Source of the DNA: Alphaproteobacteria bacterium
GTDB taxonomy: Bacteria > Pseudomonadota > Alphaproteobacteria > Sphingomonadales > Emcibacteraceae
Direction: 5' to 3'
NCBI GenBank assembly: GCA_002401455.1
Contig: NVTE01000004.1
Location: 1 to 64,000 of the forward strand
Length of the DNA stretch: 64,000 bases
Part shown: one piece after another, positions 10,126 through 21,659 of the stretch
Layout of the letters: every line of letters starts with the position of its first letter
Numbering within the stretch: the stretch's first letter is position 1
Position numbers and translations under genes: made by a program
The notes under the pieces: generated by a model
Told to the model about the DNA's origin: nothing
The model's input: the letters and a program-made list of their open reading frames with translations, nothing else
Databases searched by the model: none

Positions 10126-11004
10126 ATGAAAACGCACAAATTTATTTTTACCTCTTTTCCAAAAGCACCCACCCTCAGCCTGATCTCTCTTTTAACCCTG
10201 ATCAGCCTGACACCCCCGGCCCTGTCACAGGAGCCTGGCCCGGAAATAACGGAAAAGGTGGCCTTCCTTCAGGACATCCAGAACCAACTGCAGCAGGTCA
10301 GCGGTATCAAGAACCGTCCGGTCACGGTTTTTGTCACGCCGGAGAGCAAACGGAATATCACCCTGACCCCGACCTCGGTTAGTTTTTCCTATGGCTTCCT
10401 GAAACAGATGCAGGACATCACCCAACTGGTGGCGACCATGGCCCATATGACGGCCCACATCAGCCTTGATTTTATCGAAACACCGCCCCTTGATGATCGC
10501 GACAGCAACAGGCCAGAAAAAACCTCTGTCACAGACTATATTAAAAACACCCTGACCCAGAAATTCCCCGACGAGGGCTATATACCGCAGGCGACGGGGT
10601 CGTTTCATGGCAATCAGCAAAATAGCACAAGCGGCATCATAGAGAAACCCAGCTACCAGAATAAAGACTATGACTATGCCGTGAATCGGGTCAAATACAT
10701 CAAGGCCGAGCATGAACTAGAGGTCGACAAGGTCACCCATAAGATTATGCGTCACGCGGGCTACTGTGCCCAGGATTACACCCGTCTTCTGCAATATTTC
10801 TATGAAAATCCACACCTGCTGCTGGGCAATGAGCATTTTGCCCTGGATACCGATCAATGGCAGCGCATTGATGAGGCTGAGCGGCGAGTGACCGAAACCT
10901 GCGATGCCGACCAGAGGACCCAGGCGTCAACCCATGCCGCCGCCTTTGACCAGATGAAAGTCCGGATCCTGCAAAGCCTGAGAAACACCAAAAAATCCGA
11001 CTAG
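10126..11004 (+). CDS. Secreted M48-like metallopeptidase homologue with degenerate catalytic motif
   Basis: Signal-peptide-like N-terminus (MKTHKFIFTSFPKAPTLSLISLLTLISLTPPALSQ); LVATMAHMTAHISL at the HExxH position and HELEVDKVTHKIMRHAGY resembling the M48 ExEAD helix. Confidence 0.6.
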   Translation: MKTHKFIFTSFPKAPTLSLISLLTLISLTPPALSQEPGPEITEKVAFLQDIQNQLQQVSGIKNRPVTVFVTPESKRNITLTPTSVSFSYGFLKQMQDITQLVATMAHMTAHISLDFIETPPLDDRDSNRPEKTSVTDYIKNTLTQKFPDEGYIPQATGSFHGNQQNSTSGIIEKPSYQNKDYDYAVNRVKYIKAEHELEVDKVTHKIMRHAGYCAQDYTRLLQYFYENPHLLLGNEHFALDTDQWQRIDEAERRVTETCDADQRTQASTHAAAFDQMKVRILQSLRNTKKSD

Positions 11005-11026
11005 GTCTGAAGAGGTCTGTCGGGGT

Positions 11027-12106
11027 TTAACTGTTCATTTCGGCCAGCATCGTCGCCTGGTCTTCGGTGATCAGCGCGGTAACAACTTCGCCCAGGGCAT
11101 CACCGGCTATGATCTGATCCAGTTTATAGAGGGTCAGGTTGATCCGATGGTCGGTGACCCGGCCCTGGGGGAAATTATACGTCCGAATCCGGCCCGACCG
11201 ATCGCCACTGCCGACCTGTTCCTTGCGTTCTGCCGCCCGGACCGCGTCACGGCGGGCGCGCTCGGCATCATAAACCCGGGCCATCAGGACCTTCATGGCC
11301 TTAATGCGGTTTTTCAGTTGGGACTTTTCATCCTGCTGCTGGACCGTGATACCGGTGGGCAGATGGGTCAGGCGCACCGCACTGTCGGTGGTATTGACGC
11401 TCTGGCCGCCAGGGCCACTGGCCCGGAAAATATCGATGCGGATGTCTTTGTCGTCGAGCTTGATATCAACCTCTTCCACTTCGGGCATCACCGCAACCGT
11501 CGCAGCGGAGGTATGAATGCGGCCCTGGGTTTCGGTGTTGGGCACCCTTTGCACCCGGTGACCCCCGGATTCATATTTCAGCTTGGCAAACACGCCCTTG
11601 CCGGCGACAGAGACAATCACTTCCTTGAAGCCGCCCACATCACTGGACGACGAACTGACCACGTCAAATTTCCAGCCTTCGAGCAGGGCAAACCGCTGAT
11701 ACATGCGGAACAGATCACCGGCAAACAACGCCGCCTCATCGCCACCGGTGCCGGCGCGGATTTCCAGCAGGGCGTTTTTGTCATCATCCACGTCCTTGGG
11801 CAGCAGCATGATTTCCATGGCTCGCTCATGATCGGGCAGGCTTTTTTTCAGGTCTGGCAGTTCCATTTCTGCCAGTTCCTTCATTTCAGGGTCACCGTCA
11901 ACATCGTCGATCATCTCGGCCAGTTCGGCCATTTCGCGCACCAGGGACAAATAGTCATTGGCCGCTTTGACGATCGGGGTCAGCTCGGCATATTCCTTGG
12001 CGGTGGATACGATTTGCTCCGAGGTCATCTCCGCCGCCTGGGACATCATATGTTCCAGTTCCTCGTGACGGGTGATCAATTGTTCAAGGCGTTCTTTAGG
12101 TATCAT
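11027..12106 (-). CDS. prfA: Peptide chain release factor 1
   Basis: [20 protein letters not shown] (GGQ motif), RF1 length 359 aa. Confidence 0.97.
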   Translation of the reverse strand: MIPKERLEQLITRHEELEHMMSQAAEMTSEQIVSTAKEYAELTPIVKAANDYLSLVREMAELAEMIDDVDGDPEMKELAEMELPDLKKSLPDHERAMEIMLLPKDVDDDKNALLEIRAGTGGDEAALFAGDLFRMYQRFALLEGWKFDVVSSSSSDVGGFKEVIVSVAGKGVFAKLKYESGGHRVQRVPNTETQGRIHTSAATVAVMPEVEEVDIKLDDKDIRIDIFRASGPGGQSVNTTDSAVRLTHLPTGITVQQQDEKSQLKNRIKAMKVLMARVYDAERARRDAVRAAERKEQVGSGDRSGRIRTYNFPQGRVTDHRINLTLYKLDQIIAGDALGEVVTALITEDQATMLAEMNS

Positions 12107-12231
12107 GGTATTTTTCTTTATTATGAGGCCTCAATCGCCGGCGCTTGCGCTTAGGCTCTCCTCGTATTAACTCGGGCGGCCGCTTGGCCTTGCCTCAGCC
12201 CCTCGGGGCATCGGGTGTCATAACCTGATCA

Positions 12232-13500
12232 CTAACGCTCAGGGCTTAAATGATCCATCAGCTGATCTAGGGCAACTTCTGTCTGGCTGCCGTCATCGAA
12301 ATTCTTGACCGTCACCGCGCCGCGGGCCAGTTCATCCTCGCCGATCAGGATCGCCATGACCGCGTTGGCCTTATTGGCCCGCTTCATGCGTTTGCCCATA
12401 TTGCCCCGGTAGGACATATCCACCCCATGACCGGCGCTGCGCAACTGCTGAGCCAGTTTCAGGGCCGCCATCTGGCAAGCCGCACCCACCGGTACAATGG
12501 CGATGGGCCGGATTTCCGCTGGCACTAATTCCGGGGACACCAGTTCCGCCAGCCGTTCCATGCCCGCGGCCCAGCCGATACCCGCCGTCGCCGGACCACC
12601 CATTTTCTCAATCAGGCCGTCATAGCGCCCGCCGGCCAGGACCGTGCCCTGGGCGCCAAGCTTGGCGGTGATGAACTCAAAAGCGGTATGGCTGTAATAA
12701 TCCAGGCCGCGCACCAGACGCTCATTGATGACATATTTAATGCCCAGAGCCTCAAGACCCGCCAGAACGTCGTCAAAGAAGGCCCGGGTCGGCTCATTAT
12801 AATAGTCGGAAATGCGGGGCGCGTCTGCGACCAGAACCCGGTCACCGTCATCCTTGCTGTCGAGGATGCGCATGGGGTTCTTCTCCAGCCGGGCAAGACT
12901 GTCTTCGCTCAACCGGTCCTTATGGCCGGTGAAATATTCCACCAGTGCGTCGCGGTAGGCATTACGGCTTTCCTGATCACCCAGGCTGTTAATCTCCAGC
13001 GTCACATCATCCATCAGGCCCAATTCTGTCAGCAGGGTGGCGGCAATGGCCAGGACTTCGATATCGGCCTGGGGCTCGGGCACACCAAGGATTTCAACGT
13101 CCATCTGATGAAATTGGCGCATGCGACCCTTCTGGGGCCGCTCGTAACGGAACATGGGGCCAAAGGCAAAAAACTTGCACGGCAAAGACTGCTGCAACCC
13201 ATTTGAGATGAAAGCCCGGGAGATACCGGCAGTATATTCCGGCCGCAGGGTCAGGGATTCCCCGCCCCGATCCTCAAAGGTATACATTTCTTTCGACACC
13301 ACATCGGAAGTTTCACCAAGGGTCCGGTTAAAGACCTCGGTAAATTCAAATATGGGCGTGCTGATTTCCCGGTGGCCAAAGCGGCGGGCGATATCCTGAA
13401 AGGTCTGGTTGATAAACCGGAAAGTCCGGGCCTGGTCCCCCATAATATCATGGGTGCCCCTTACCGTCTGTAATTTACGGCCTGTTTGTGATTTTGCCAC
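12232..13500 (-). CDS. hisS: Histidyl-tRNA synthetase
   Basis: RGTHDIMG start, [23 protein letters not shown] motif 2, [14 protein letters not shown]. Confidence 0.97.
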   Translation of the reverse strand: MAKSQTGRKLQTVRGTHDIMGDQARTFRFINQTFQDIARRFGHREISTPIFEFTEVFNRTLGETSDVVSKEMYTFEDRGGESLTLRPEYTAGISRAFISNGLQQSLPCKFFAFGPMFRYERPQKGRMRQFHQMDVEILGVPEPQADIEVLAIAATLLTELGLMDDVTLEINSLGDQESRNAYRDALVEYFTGHKDRLSEDSLARLEKNPMRILDSKDDGDRVLVADAPRISDYYNEPTRAFFDDVLAGLEALGIKYVINERLVRGLDYYSHTAFEFITAKLGAQGTVLAGGRYDGLIEKMGGPATAGIGWAAGMERLAELVSPELVPAEIRPIAIVPVGAACQMAALKLAQQLRSAGHGVDMSYRGNMGKRMKRANKANAVMAILIGEDELARGAVTVKNFDDGSQTEVALDQLMDHLSPER

Positions 13501-13503
13501 TGG

Positions 13504-14619
13504 TTACTCCTCAGTTTTTTTCTTTTCAGCCTCTAATTCAGCTGCTTTTTTCTCTACAAGCTCGACAATATGCTCGACCAATCGCTCGTCATCGATCTTG
13601 TGATCAGACATGCCGTTCAGGTAAATCATGTGATTGCCATTGCCGCCCCCGGTCAACCCAATGTCGGTTTCCCGCGCTTCGCCCGGTCCATTGACCACAC
13701 AGCCAATGATGCTCAGGCTCAAGGGGGTGGAGATATGTTCCAGTCGACGTTCCAATGTCTCGACGGTCTTGATCACCGGATAAGCCTGGCGGGCACAGGA
13801 CGGGCAGGAGACAATCCGGACCCCCCGGTGACGTATATCCAGACTTTTCAGCATGTCAAAACCGACCTTAACCTCTTCTACCGGGTCAGCCGACAGCGAC
13901 ACCCGGATACTGTCGCCGATACCGGACCACAGCAGCATGCCCATGCCGATGGAGGATTTCACCGTACCGGCGCGCAGGGCTCCGGCCTCAGTAATACCCA
14001 GATGCAGTGGATAATCGCAGGCGTCAGCCAGGCCCTGATAGGCGGCGACCGCCAAAAAGACATCAGACGCCTTGACGCTGATCTTGAAATTGAAGAAGTC
14101 GTTGTCTTCCAGGATTTTGGCATGATCCAGTGCGCTCTGGACCATGGCATCGGGACAGGGTTCGCCAAATTGTTCCAGCAGGTGTTTTTCCAGCGACCCG
14201 GCATTGACGCCAATGCGCATGGAGCAGCCATGATCCTTGGCCGCGCTGACCACCTCGCGCACCCGGTCAGCCGAACCGATATTACCCGGGTTGATGCGCA
14301 GACAGGCGGCACCGGCTTTTGCGGCCTCAATGGCGCGCTTGTAGTGAAAATGAATATCGGCGACAATCGGCACGTTGACCCCGGCGACGATATCTTTCAG
14401 CGCCGCGGTTGACTCTTCATCAGGACAGGACACCCGGACGATATCGACCCCCGCCTCTTCCGCCTGACGGATCTGGCGAATGGTGCCCTGGACATCAGTG
14501 GTCAGGGTGTTGGTCATGGTCTGTACGGAAATCGGCGCATCGCCGCCCACGGCAACATTGCCGACCATGATCTGCCGGCTTTTGCGGCGTATAATATCGC
14601 GATAAGGTCGAATACTCAT
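13504..14619 (-). CDS. ispG: 4-hydroxy-3-methylbut-2-en-1-yl diphosphate synthase (flavodoxin)
   Basis: [47 protein letters not shown]. Confidence 0.97.
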   Translation of the reverse strand: MSIRPYRDIIRRKSRQIMVGNVAVGGDAPISVQTMTNTLTTDVQGTIRQIRQAEEAGVDIVRVSCPDEESTAALKDIVAGVNVPIVADIHFHYKRAIEAAKAGAACLRINPGNIGSADRVREVVSAAKDHGCSMRIGVNAGSLEKHLLEQFGEPCPDAMVQSALDHAKILEDNDFFNFKISVKASDVFLAVAAYQGLADACDYPLHLGITEAGALRAGTVKSSIGMGMLLWSGIGDSIRVSLSADPVEEVKVGFDMLKSLDIRHRGVRIVSCPSCARQAYPVIKTVETLERRLEHISTPLSLSIIGCVVNGPGEARETDIGLTGGGNGNHMIYLNGMSDHKIDDERLVEHIVELVEKKAAELEAEKKKTEE

Positions 14620-14814
14620 AGCTCGTCACTGTCCAAATTATAATCAGGTCGCCAACATGCGAAATGTTTCCCCCAAGATCAAGGGGAATCGCCATCAGAG
14701 GCCCTTTATTTTAGGCCTTTATACCCTAAAAGTCGCCCAGAAACGGCCCAGAAACGGCACAGGAATAATTTAGCCATGAATTCGATAGGGTTTTGAATTG
14801 AATTTAGACGACCG

Positions 14815-15819
14815 TTAACTGGTTGTCAGGAGCAGGTCATTTTTGTCCAGGCTGATATTATCCCGGATTTCGCCCAGTTTCCCCAGGTAGGGAATTGCCA
14901 CATCGCCAATGAAAACCGACACCGCCCCGGCATTGCTGGTCATCAGGGTCATGCCCTTGTGCCCGGCCAGATAAAACTCTTCCCCGGCCAGCAAAACACG
15001 GTCCACCAATATTGTGTTATCCGCACCGACAATGCGAATCCAGGCATCCTGGCGCACGGACAGGCGAACCTGATCAGCCAGAAGAGGCGCTGCCATGGTC
15101 CGGGTCTCTCCCGGGGTGGCATTAGCCTGCTCGACCAGGGTAAAGCCCTGAACCTGCTCTTTGGCCACCTGTTGCCCAAACGTTTTTTCTAATGGTGCTT
15201 TTTCCATTGTTGCCTTTTCTGTCAACCCAGATGGCTTTACGACAGCAGCAGCCACCGTTTGCACCTTAGGAGTTAACTCCGCTCCATCGGCAAAGGCCAG
15301 AATTTTTGAGGTTACCTCAGACACATCAGGCAGAGCGGACAGGGAGAAACGAGGCTTGTCACTGGAAGAATACCAGACACCATAAAGCACAAGGGCACTC
15401 AGGATAATAAGGGAAACCATCATCGGCTGGTGATGGCTATGGTTCTTCTCTCCCTCGAGAAATACCAGGTTGACCTTTTCCATGCTGCCGTGAAATTCTT
15501 TTTGATACTGGGCGGTGATCTGGCTCACATTCAGCCCAAGGTAGGTGGCATAATTTTTCAGGAAACCCGCCGCATAGCAGGCCGACGGAAATTTATTAAA
15601 ATCATCCTGCTCCAGAGCCAGGAGCAAATGGGGGCGAATACAGAGTTCACTGGATATGACGGCCATATCCGTTTCCTGTGCCGCGCACCGAGCCGCAGAG
15701 AGTTTCTGGCCAACCGTCATCACATCGCTCATGGAGTTAACCACGGCGTCACGTTTTAGGGGCGATACACCGGACATGCCGAAATCGCTATTTTCTTTCA
15801 AGAGAAGACTCTGAGTCAC
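14815..15819 (-). CDS. RodZ-like helix-turn-helix membrane protein with C-terminal DUF4115-like domain
   Basis: HTH region followed by FPSACYAAGFLKNYATYLGLN; single TM (MMVSLIILSALVLYGVWY); C-terminal WIRIVGADNTILVDRVLLAGE. Confidence 0.8.
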   Translation of the reverse strand: MTQSLLLKENSDFGMSGVSPLKRDAVVNSMSDVMTVGQKLSAARCAAQETDMAVISSELCIRPHLLLALEQDDFNKFPSACYAAGFLKNYATYLGLNVSQITAQYQKEFHGSMEKVNLVFLEGEKNHSHHQPMMVSLIILSALVLYGVWYSSSDKPRFSLSALPDVSEVTSKILAFADGAELTPKVQTVAAAVVKPSGLTEKATMEKAPLEKTFGQQVAKEQVQGFTLVEQANATPGETRTMAAPLLADQVRLSVRQDAWIRIVGADNTILVDRVLLAGEEFYLAGHKGMTLMTSNAGAVSVFIGDVAIPYLGKLGEIRDNISLDKNDLLLTTS

Positions 15820-16084
15820 TGCCTTTTATCCCAAACTGCCCATTGCTAAATTTTTTGCCTTAAACCACCACTCTGGATACATCTGTCGGTTAGATGCATT
15901 ATACCCTCATATGCTTGCAATATTATTAACCGCCGGATTCAATATGACGAAAAGTTAATCTTTTATTCATACTTGCCTGATCGGCCTTTAGCATTTCATG
16001 ATTAACAGTGAACAGTATCCTTATTTAAAGAGTCAATAAAAAACTGCAAACTAGCCTAATTTAAGGGGAAAATAGCCCTAAAGA

Positions 16085-18349
16085 TCATATTTTTACGCCA
16101 TGGTCCTTTGCAAATGCTGTCAGAAGGCCCCGTAGGCTGTGGTCAGAACGACTCAGTAATTCGGCCATATAGGCCTCAACACCGGCCAGATCCAGACTGC
16201 GAATCATCATTTTTACCGGGCCCACAGCAGCCGGGGCAATGGACAAACGCCGAAAGCCGATGGCCAGAAGAGCCAGGGCGGTGACCGGCTTGCCGCCTAT
16301 TTCCCCGCACAGGGTTATCGGCACGTCATACTCATTGCATTTATCAACAATTGATTTCAGCATCATCAGAGCCGGGGGAGAGATCGGATCATAGCGGCCG
16401 GCCAGTTTCGGATTTTCCCGATCACAGGCAAAGAAAAACTGCATCAGATCATTGCTGCCGATGGAAATAAAGTCCAGCAGCGGCAGCAGATTATCCAATT
16501 GCCAAATCAGGGCGGGCACCTCCAGCATGGTGCCGACCCGAATGTTTTCCGGCAGCGGGCTCTTCCGTTTTTTATGCCGGTTAATTTCCTTATTAAGGAT
16601 ATCCCGGGCCATCTTGAATTCGGACACGTCGGTGATCATCGGGAACATAATGCTGAGTTCCCGGCCTGCCGCCGCATTAAGCAGGGCGCGCACCTGATAG
16701 CGCAACAGGGCCGGACGGTCAAAGGCAATGCGGATCGCCCGCCAGCCCAGGGCTGGATTAGCCTCATCATCCCGTTTCAGAAAAGACACCGGCTTGTCGC
16801 CGCCAATATCCAGGGTCCGGAACACCACCGGCTTGCCGTCGGCCGCATCCAGAATATCCCGGTAAAAGTCAGACTGGGGCCCGACCCGCGGCAGAGAGGC
16901 GCTGACCATAAATTGAAATTCTGTGCGAAACAACCCGACACCACTGGCCCCGGTCCGGGCCAGACCCTCCATATCGATGCTCAGGCCCGCATTGACCAAA
17001 AGCTCGACCTCGACCCCGTCCAGGGTTTTGGCCGGCAGATCCCGCAGGGCGTCATACTCCGCCAACAGGACATCACGGGAATCAATATTTTCCTGATAGC
17101 TCTGTAAAATCTCCTGGGGCGGTGAAAAATACACGATGCCATCAACGCCGTTGACGATCACCTGTTCGCCTTCGGCCACATCGAGCAGGGCTTCGCCCAT
17201 CTGCCCGACCATGGGAATGCCTAGGGCCCGGGCCACGATCGACACATGGGCGGTCGGCGAGCCATCCTGAAGAATGACACCCCCAAGCTTTTCCCGGTCA
17301 TAGTCCAGCAGATCAGCCGGCCCCATATTTTGGGCCACCAGGATAAATTTGTCGGGTAGATTTGCCGAGGCCGCAGACCCCACCCGGCCCATGAGGTGCC
17401 GGTTCAGCCGATTCGCCAGATCATCCATATCACTCAGGCGTTCCCGCAGATAGGGATCGGTCATCTTCTGCATCCGCGCCCGGTTATTGAGCTGGACCTT
17501 CTCCACCGCCGCTTCCGCCGTCAGGCCGGTATCAATGATGGCTTCTATCTTGGCGTTCCAGCCTTTGTCCTTGGCAAACAGCATATAGACATCAAGAATT
17601 TCCTTATGCTCGCCCTGATGACCGACATCCTCCGCCGACATCATATCTTCAATCTGATCCTGTAAGGATTTCAATGCGGTGGCGAGACGGTTTTTTTCCA
17701 GCGGAATATTATCGGTCAGATGCTTGACGACCTCGATTTTCGGCTCGTGAAAAACCGCAACTCCCTCCGCCATGCCCTCGGCCAGAACTACCCCTTCAAA
17801 GCGGGCGGTGGCCGCCCGTTCCAGGGTTGCTTCCTGCTGCTCCAGCGGGTCAAACAAATCACCGCTGGCCACCAGTTCCGCCAAAACCATTGCTACGGTC
17901 TGCAAGGATTCTTTTTCTTCCTGCATATAATGGCGGCGGGTAATATTCTGAATCACCAGAACCCCGACCACTTTGCTGGACCGCAGGATCGGAACCCCCA
18001 TCAGGGAGTGATAGATTTCCTCGCCAGTTTCCTCGCGGTAGACAAATTTAGGATGTTTCTGGGCGTTGGACAAATTCAGCGGCAGGGCGGTGGCGGCAAT
18101 ATGGCCGACAAGGCCTTCGCCGACCCGCAGCCGGGTTTTATGGACCGCGGTCGCTTTCAGGCCTTCGGTGGCAAAAAGCTCCAGTATTTCGCCGCCGCGC
18201 ATGAAATAGACCGAGCACACCTCGGCAATCATATTGTTGGCCACCAGGCGCACGACTTCGGTCAGGCGTTGCTCGGCATTGCCAACACCCGCCATAATTC
18301 CATGTAACCGTCTTAATAATTGACGGGGCGCATTGCTTACCAAAGTCAA
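16085..18349 (-). CDS. ptsP: Phosphoenolpyruvate-protein phosphotransferase, GAF-containing EI-Ntr
   Basis: N-terminal GAF domain, GGVILQDGSPTAHVSIVARALGIP phospho-His region, EIGGKPVTALALLAIGFRRLS. Confidence 0.95.
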   Translation of the reverse strand: MTLVSNAPRQLLRRLHGIMAGVGNAEQRLTEVVRLVANNMIAEVCSVYFMRGGEILELFATEGLKATAVHKTRLRVGEGLVGHIAATALPLNLSNAQKHPKFVYREETGEEIYHSLMGVPILRSSKVVGVLVIQNITRRHYMQEEKESLQTVAMVLAELVASGDLFDPLEQQEATLERAATARFEGVVLAEGMAEGVAVFHEPKIEVVKHLTDNIPLEKNRLATALKSLQDQIEDMMSAEDVGHQGEHKEILDVYMLFAKDKGWNAKIEAIIDTGLTAEAAVEKVQLNNRARMQKMTDPYLRERLSDMDDLANRLNRHLMGRVGSAASANLPDKFILVAQNMGPADLLDYDREKLGGVILQDGSPTAHVSIVARALGIPMVGQMGEALLDVAEGEQVIVNGVDGIVYFSPPQEILQSYQENIDSRDVLLAEYDALRDLPAKTLDGVEVELLVNAGLSIDMEGLARTGASGVGLFRTEFQFMVSASLPRVGPQSDFYRDILDAADGKPVVFRTLDIGGDKPVSFLKRDDEANPALGWRAIRIAFDRPALLRYQVRALLNAAAGRELSIMFPMITDVSEFKMARDILNKEINRHKKRKSPLPENIRVGTMLEVPALIWQLDNLLPLLDFISIGSNDLMQFFFACDRENPKLAGRYDPISPPALMMLKSIVDKCNEYDVPITLCGEIGGKPVTALALLAIGFRRLSIAPAAVGPVKMMIRSLDLAGVEAYMAELLSRSDHSLRGLLTAFAKDHGVKI

Positions 18350-18408
18350 TTTTCCCCTCCTCCAGGGTCTGTGAATACCCCCAAAAGCTCACTATATCTT
18401 ATTTCAAA

Positions 18409-19434
18409 TCATTTGGCCGATAAATAATCAACCGCCTGCGTCACCAATCCATCGATAATTTCCTGAGTTGGCATCTCTTTTTTGATGGTACCGACAATCT
18501 GTCCCGCCATGAGGGAGCCTGATTCCACATCCCCGTCAATGACAGCTTTACGTAGAGCCCCGGCCCAATAATGTTCGATTTCAAGCTGGGCGGCTTTCAT
18601 GTCCAATTCACCGGACTGATGGCGGTCAATAACATCACGTTGGGCCTGCATGAAGGATTCTGAGGCCTTGTTTTTCAGGGCCCGCACCGGAATAACCGGA
18701 AAACGCGGGTCAAGCTGCACCGAGATGATGGCATCCCGGCTGTTGCCGCGCATGAAGGCTTTTTTGAATTTTTCATGGGCAATGGATTCAGTAGCACAGA
18801 CAAACAGGCTGCCGAGCTGAACCCCAGCCGCGCCCATTTCCAGGTAAGAGACCATGGTTTCGCCGCGGCCAATGCCGCCAGCGACAAACACCGGCACATC
18901 CTTAATATGAGGCAGAATTTCCTGGGCCAGGACCGACGTCGAGACCGGACCAATATGACCACCGGCTTCCGAGCCTTCGATGACGATCGCATCGGCACCG
19001 GAACGGATCATCTTCTTGGCCAGAATCAAGGCCGGCGCAAAACAAATCACCTTGGCCCCGCCGTCTTTCAGACGTTTGATATCAACCGCCGCCGGAATAC
19101 CACCGGCCAGAACCACATGAGGCATTTCATGCTTCAGGCAGACATCGATCAGATCGCTGATATCAGGGTGCATGGTAATCAGATTGACCGCAAACGGCTT
19201 ATCCGTCATCGCCTTAGTCGCGGTGATTTCAGCGTCCAGCAGATCCGGGGTCATGCTGCCACAGGCAATCACGCCAAAGCCGCCGGCATTAGAGATGGCC
19301 GCCACCAGATTTCTTTCAGAGACCCAACTCATGGCCCCACCGAGAATGGCATGCTCAACACCAAGGAAGTCTTTGCCCCGCTGCCACAGGTCAGTTAACC
19401 GTTTCTGAGCGAATTCAGAATCTGATGTCGTCAT
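18409..19434 (-). CDS. Nitronate monooxygenase / FabK-like flavoprotein
   Basis: GGAMSWVSERNLVAAISNAGGFGVIA, EGSEAGGHIG, VFVAGGIGRGETMVSYLEMGAAGVQLGSLFV. Confidence 0.88.
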   Translation of the reverse strand: MTTSDSEFAQKRLTDLWQRGKDFLGVEHAILGGAMSWVSERNLVAAISNAGGFGVIACGSMTPDLLDAEITATKAMTDKPFAVNLITMHPDISDLIDVCLKHEMPHVVLAGGIPAAVDIKRLKDGGAKVICFAPALILAKKMIRSGADAIVIEGSEAGGHIGPVSTSVLAQEILPHIKDVPVFVAGGIGRGETMVSYLEMGAAGVQLGSLFVCATESIAHEKFKKAFMRGNSRDAIISVQLDPRFPVIPVRALKNKASESFMQAQRDVIDRHQSGELDMKAAQLEIEHYWAGALRKAVIDGDVESGSLMAGQIVGTIKKEMPTQEIIDGLVTQAVDYLSAK

Positions 19435-19460
19435 AGTTTTATCCCTTTGCCGTCTTGTTG

Positions 19461-20690
19461 TTATTCTGCGTGCTGATCAGAATCAAGGCCAAACACCGTG
19501 TGCAATGCCCGGACGGCCAATTCATAATATTCGGCCCTGATCAGGACACTGATTTTAATTTCCGAGGTTGAAATTACCTGGATATTGATGCCTTTTGCCG
19601 CCAGCGTCTCAAACATGCGGGCGGCAACCCCGGCGTGGGACCTCATACCGACACCGATCACCGAAATCTTGACCACTTCGGTATCAGACATCAGCTTGGC
19701 ATATTTCACATGGCCGGTTGCTTTGAGAATTTCCGTGGCTTTATCCACATCATTTTCCGGCACGGTAAAGGTCAGGTCGGTCTTCTTACCGTCTTCGGAT
19801 ATATTCTGAATGATCATATCCACATTGACATGGCCATCGGCCAGTGGGCCGAAGATTTCACCGGCGATACCCGGGGTATTTTCCACACCAACCAGGGTGA
19901 TCTTGGCTTCATTTTTGGCATAGGCAATGCCACTGACTACTTGTTTTTCCACAATTTCATCCTCATCAACAACCAGAGTTCCCGGCTTGTCTGTAAAACT
20001 TGATAACACTTGAAGGCGAACCCCGTGGTTCATGGCCATGGCCACCGACCGGGTTTCCAGCACTTTGGCCCCCAGTGACGCCATTTCAAGCATTTCCTCA
20101 TAGGTAATTTTATCCAGCTTACGCGCCGCCGGTACAATACGAGGGTCGGTGGTATAGACCCCTTCCACATCGGTATAGATATCACAGCGGTCCGCGTTCA
20201 GGGCCGCCGCCAGTGCCACGGCTGTGGTATCCGAGCCGCCCCGGCCCAGGGTGGTGATCCGGTTATCGTCGGAAATACCCTGAAAGCCTGCCAGCACGCA
20301 GACGATGTTGTCTTCCAGCCGTTCAATCATCTGGCTCGGGTCAATCGTTTCTATCCGGGCAGAGCCGTGAACATTGTTGGTTTTGATCGGCACCTGCCAG
20401 CCCAGCCAGGACCGGGCAGAAATACCCATATTCTGTAACACAAGCGCCAGCAGGCCAGCCGTGACCTGCTCACCGGAGGAGAGGACGGAATCATATTCCC
20501 GCGCATCATGGAGGGGGGAGGCTTCCTTGACCCATTTAACCAACTGATCCGTAGTGCCGGCCATGGCCGAAACCACGACCGCGACCTGGTTGCCCGCATC
20601 TGTTTCTTTTTTAATACGTTTGGCAACTGCCCGTATCCGGTCTAGATTGGCGACAGAAGTTCCGCCAAATTTCATTACTATTCGTGACAT
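19461..20690 (-). CDS. lysC: Aspartate kinase
   Basis: [15 protein letters not shown] start, [20 protein letters not shown], two C-terminal ACT domains. Confidence 0.96.
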   Translation of the reverse strand: MSRIVMKFGGTSVANLDRIRAVAKRIKKETDAGNQVAVVVSAMAGTTDQLVKWVKEASPLHDAREYDSVLSSGEQVTAGLLALVLQNMGISARSWLGWQVPIKTNNVHGSARIETIDPSQMIERLEDNIVCVLAGFQGISDDNRITTLGRGGSDTTAVALAAALNADRCDIYTDVEGVYTTDPRIVPAARKLDKITYEEMLEMASLGAKVLETRSVAMAMNHGVRLQVLSSFTDKPGTLVVDEDEIVEKQVVSGIAYAKNEAKITLVGVENTPGIAGEIFGPLADGHVNVDMIIQNISEDGKKTDLTFTVPENDVDKATEILKATGHVKYAKLMSDTEVVKISVIGVGMRSHAGVAARMFETLAAKGINIQVISTSEIKISVLIRAEYYELAVRALHTVFGLDSDQHAE

Positions 20691-20861
20691 AATTAACTCT
20701 TTTTTGCCTTATCTGAAGCGTCTGGACAGACTGAATGCGCGCTATACATATACGTTCAAGGGGGCCTCACGCAAGTGGCCAATGAAATATAATATGGTTT
20801 TTGCTGGAATATGATGAAACTTTGACTAAATTAAGGTCATAATGAAGGGTAAAGAAGACAA

Positions 20862-21659
20862 ATGACCAAAACACAAGACAAACCCGCCAGCGAAAAAATT
20901 TCCGCCTCTGTTGATCCGGCTGAGGTCGCGCATTTTTCCGCCATGGCCGCCACCTGGTGGGACCCGAACGGCCCCTTCAAGCCTCTGCATAAACTCAACC
21001 CGACCCGCATTGGCTATGCCCGGGACAGCCTGTGTCGCTATTTTGACCGTGACCCCAAAGAAGCCCTGCCCCTAAAGGGCCTGCGCCTCCTTGACATTGG
21101 CTGTGGCGGCGGCCTGCTGTCCGAACCCCTGGCCCGGCTTGGGGCGACCATGATCGGGGCCGACGCGGCAGAAAAAAACATCCGCACCGCCCAGGCCCAC
21201 GCCGATGAGATGGGCTTGACCATAGACTATCGTCACATCACCGCCGAGGAACTGGCCGCAGCTGGCGAAAAATTTGACGCCATCCTCAATATGGAGGTGA
21301 TCGAGCATGTGGCCGATATCCCGTCATTCCTCAACGCCTGTCATAGTCTGCTGAAAGAAGAAGGCTGTATGGTGGTCTCGACCCTGAACCGGACCGCCAA
21401 ATCCTGGGCCATGGCCATTGCCGGGGCCGAATATATCATGCGCTGGCTGCCCCACGGCACCCATGACTGGCATAAATTCCTTAAACCCTCGGAACTGACC
21501 CGGTCCTTAAGCAACAGCGGCTTTGAGACCATCGACCTAAAGGGCATGGTTTATCACCTGCTGTCCGGGGCCTGGTCGCTGGATGACAAGGATTTTTCTG
21601 TCAATTATCTGGTGCTGGCCCAAAAAATGCCCCCAACGGGTAAGACAGATCATGGTTAA
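20862..21659 (+). CDS. ubiG: Ubiquinone biosynthesis O-methyltransferase
   Basis: FSAMAATWWDPNGPFKPLHKLNPTRIGY, LLDIGCGGGLLSEPLARLGA. Confidence 0.95.
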   Translation: MTKTQDKPASEKISASVDPAEVAHFSAMAATWWDPNGPFKPLHKLNPTRIGYARDSLCRYFDRDPKEALPLKGLRLLDIGCGGGLLSEPLARLGATMIGADAAEKNIRTAQAHADEMGLTIDYRHITAEELAAAGEKFDAILNMEVIEHVADIPSFLNACHSLLKEEGCMVVSTLNRTAKSWAMAIAGAEYIMRWLPHGTHDWHKFLKPSELTRSLSNSGFETIDLKGMVYHLLSGAWSLDDKDFSVNYLVLAQKMPPTGKTDHG

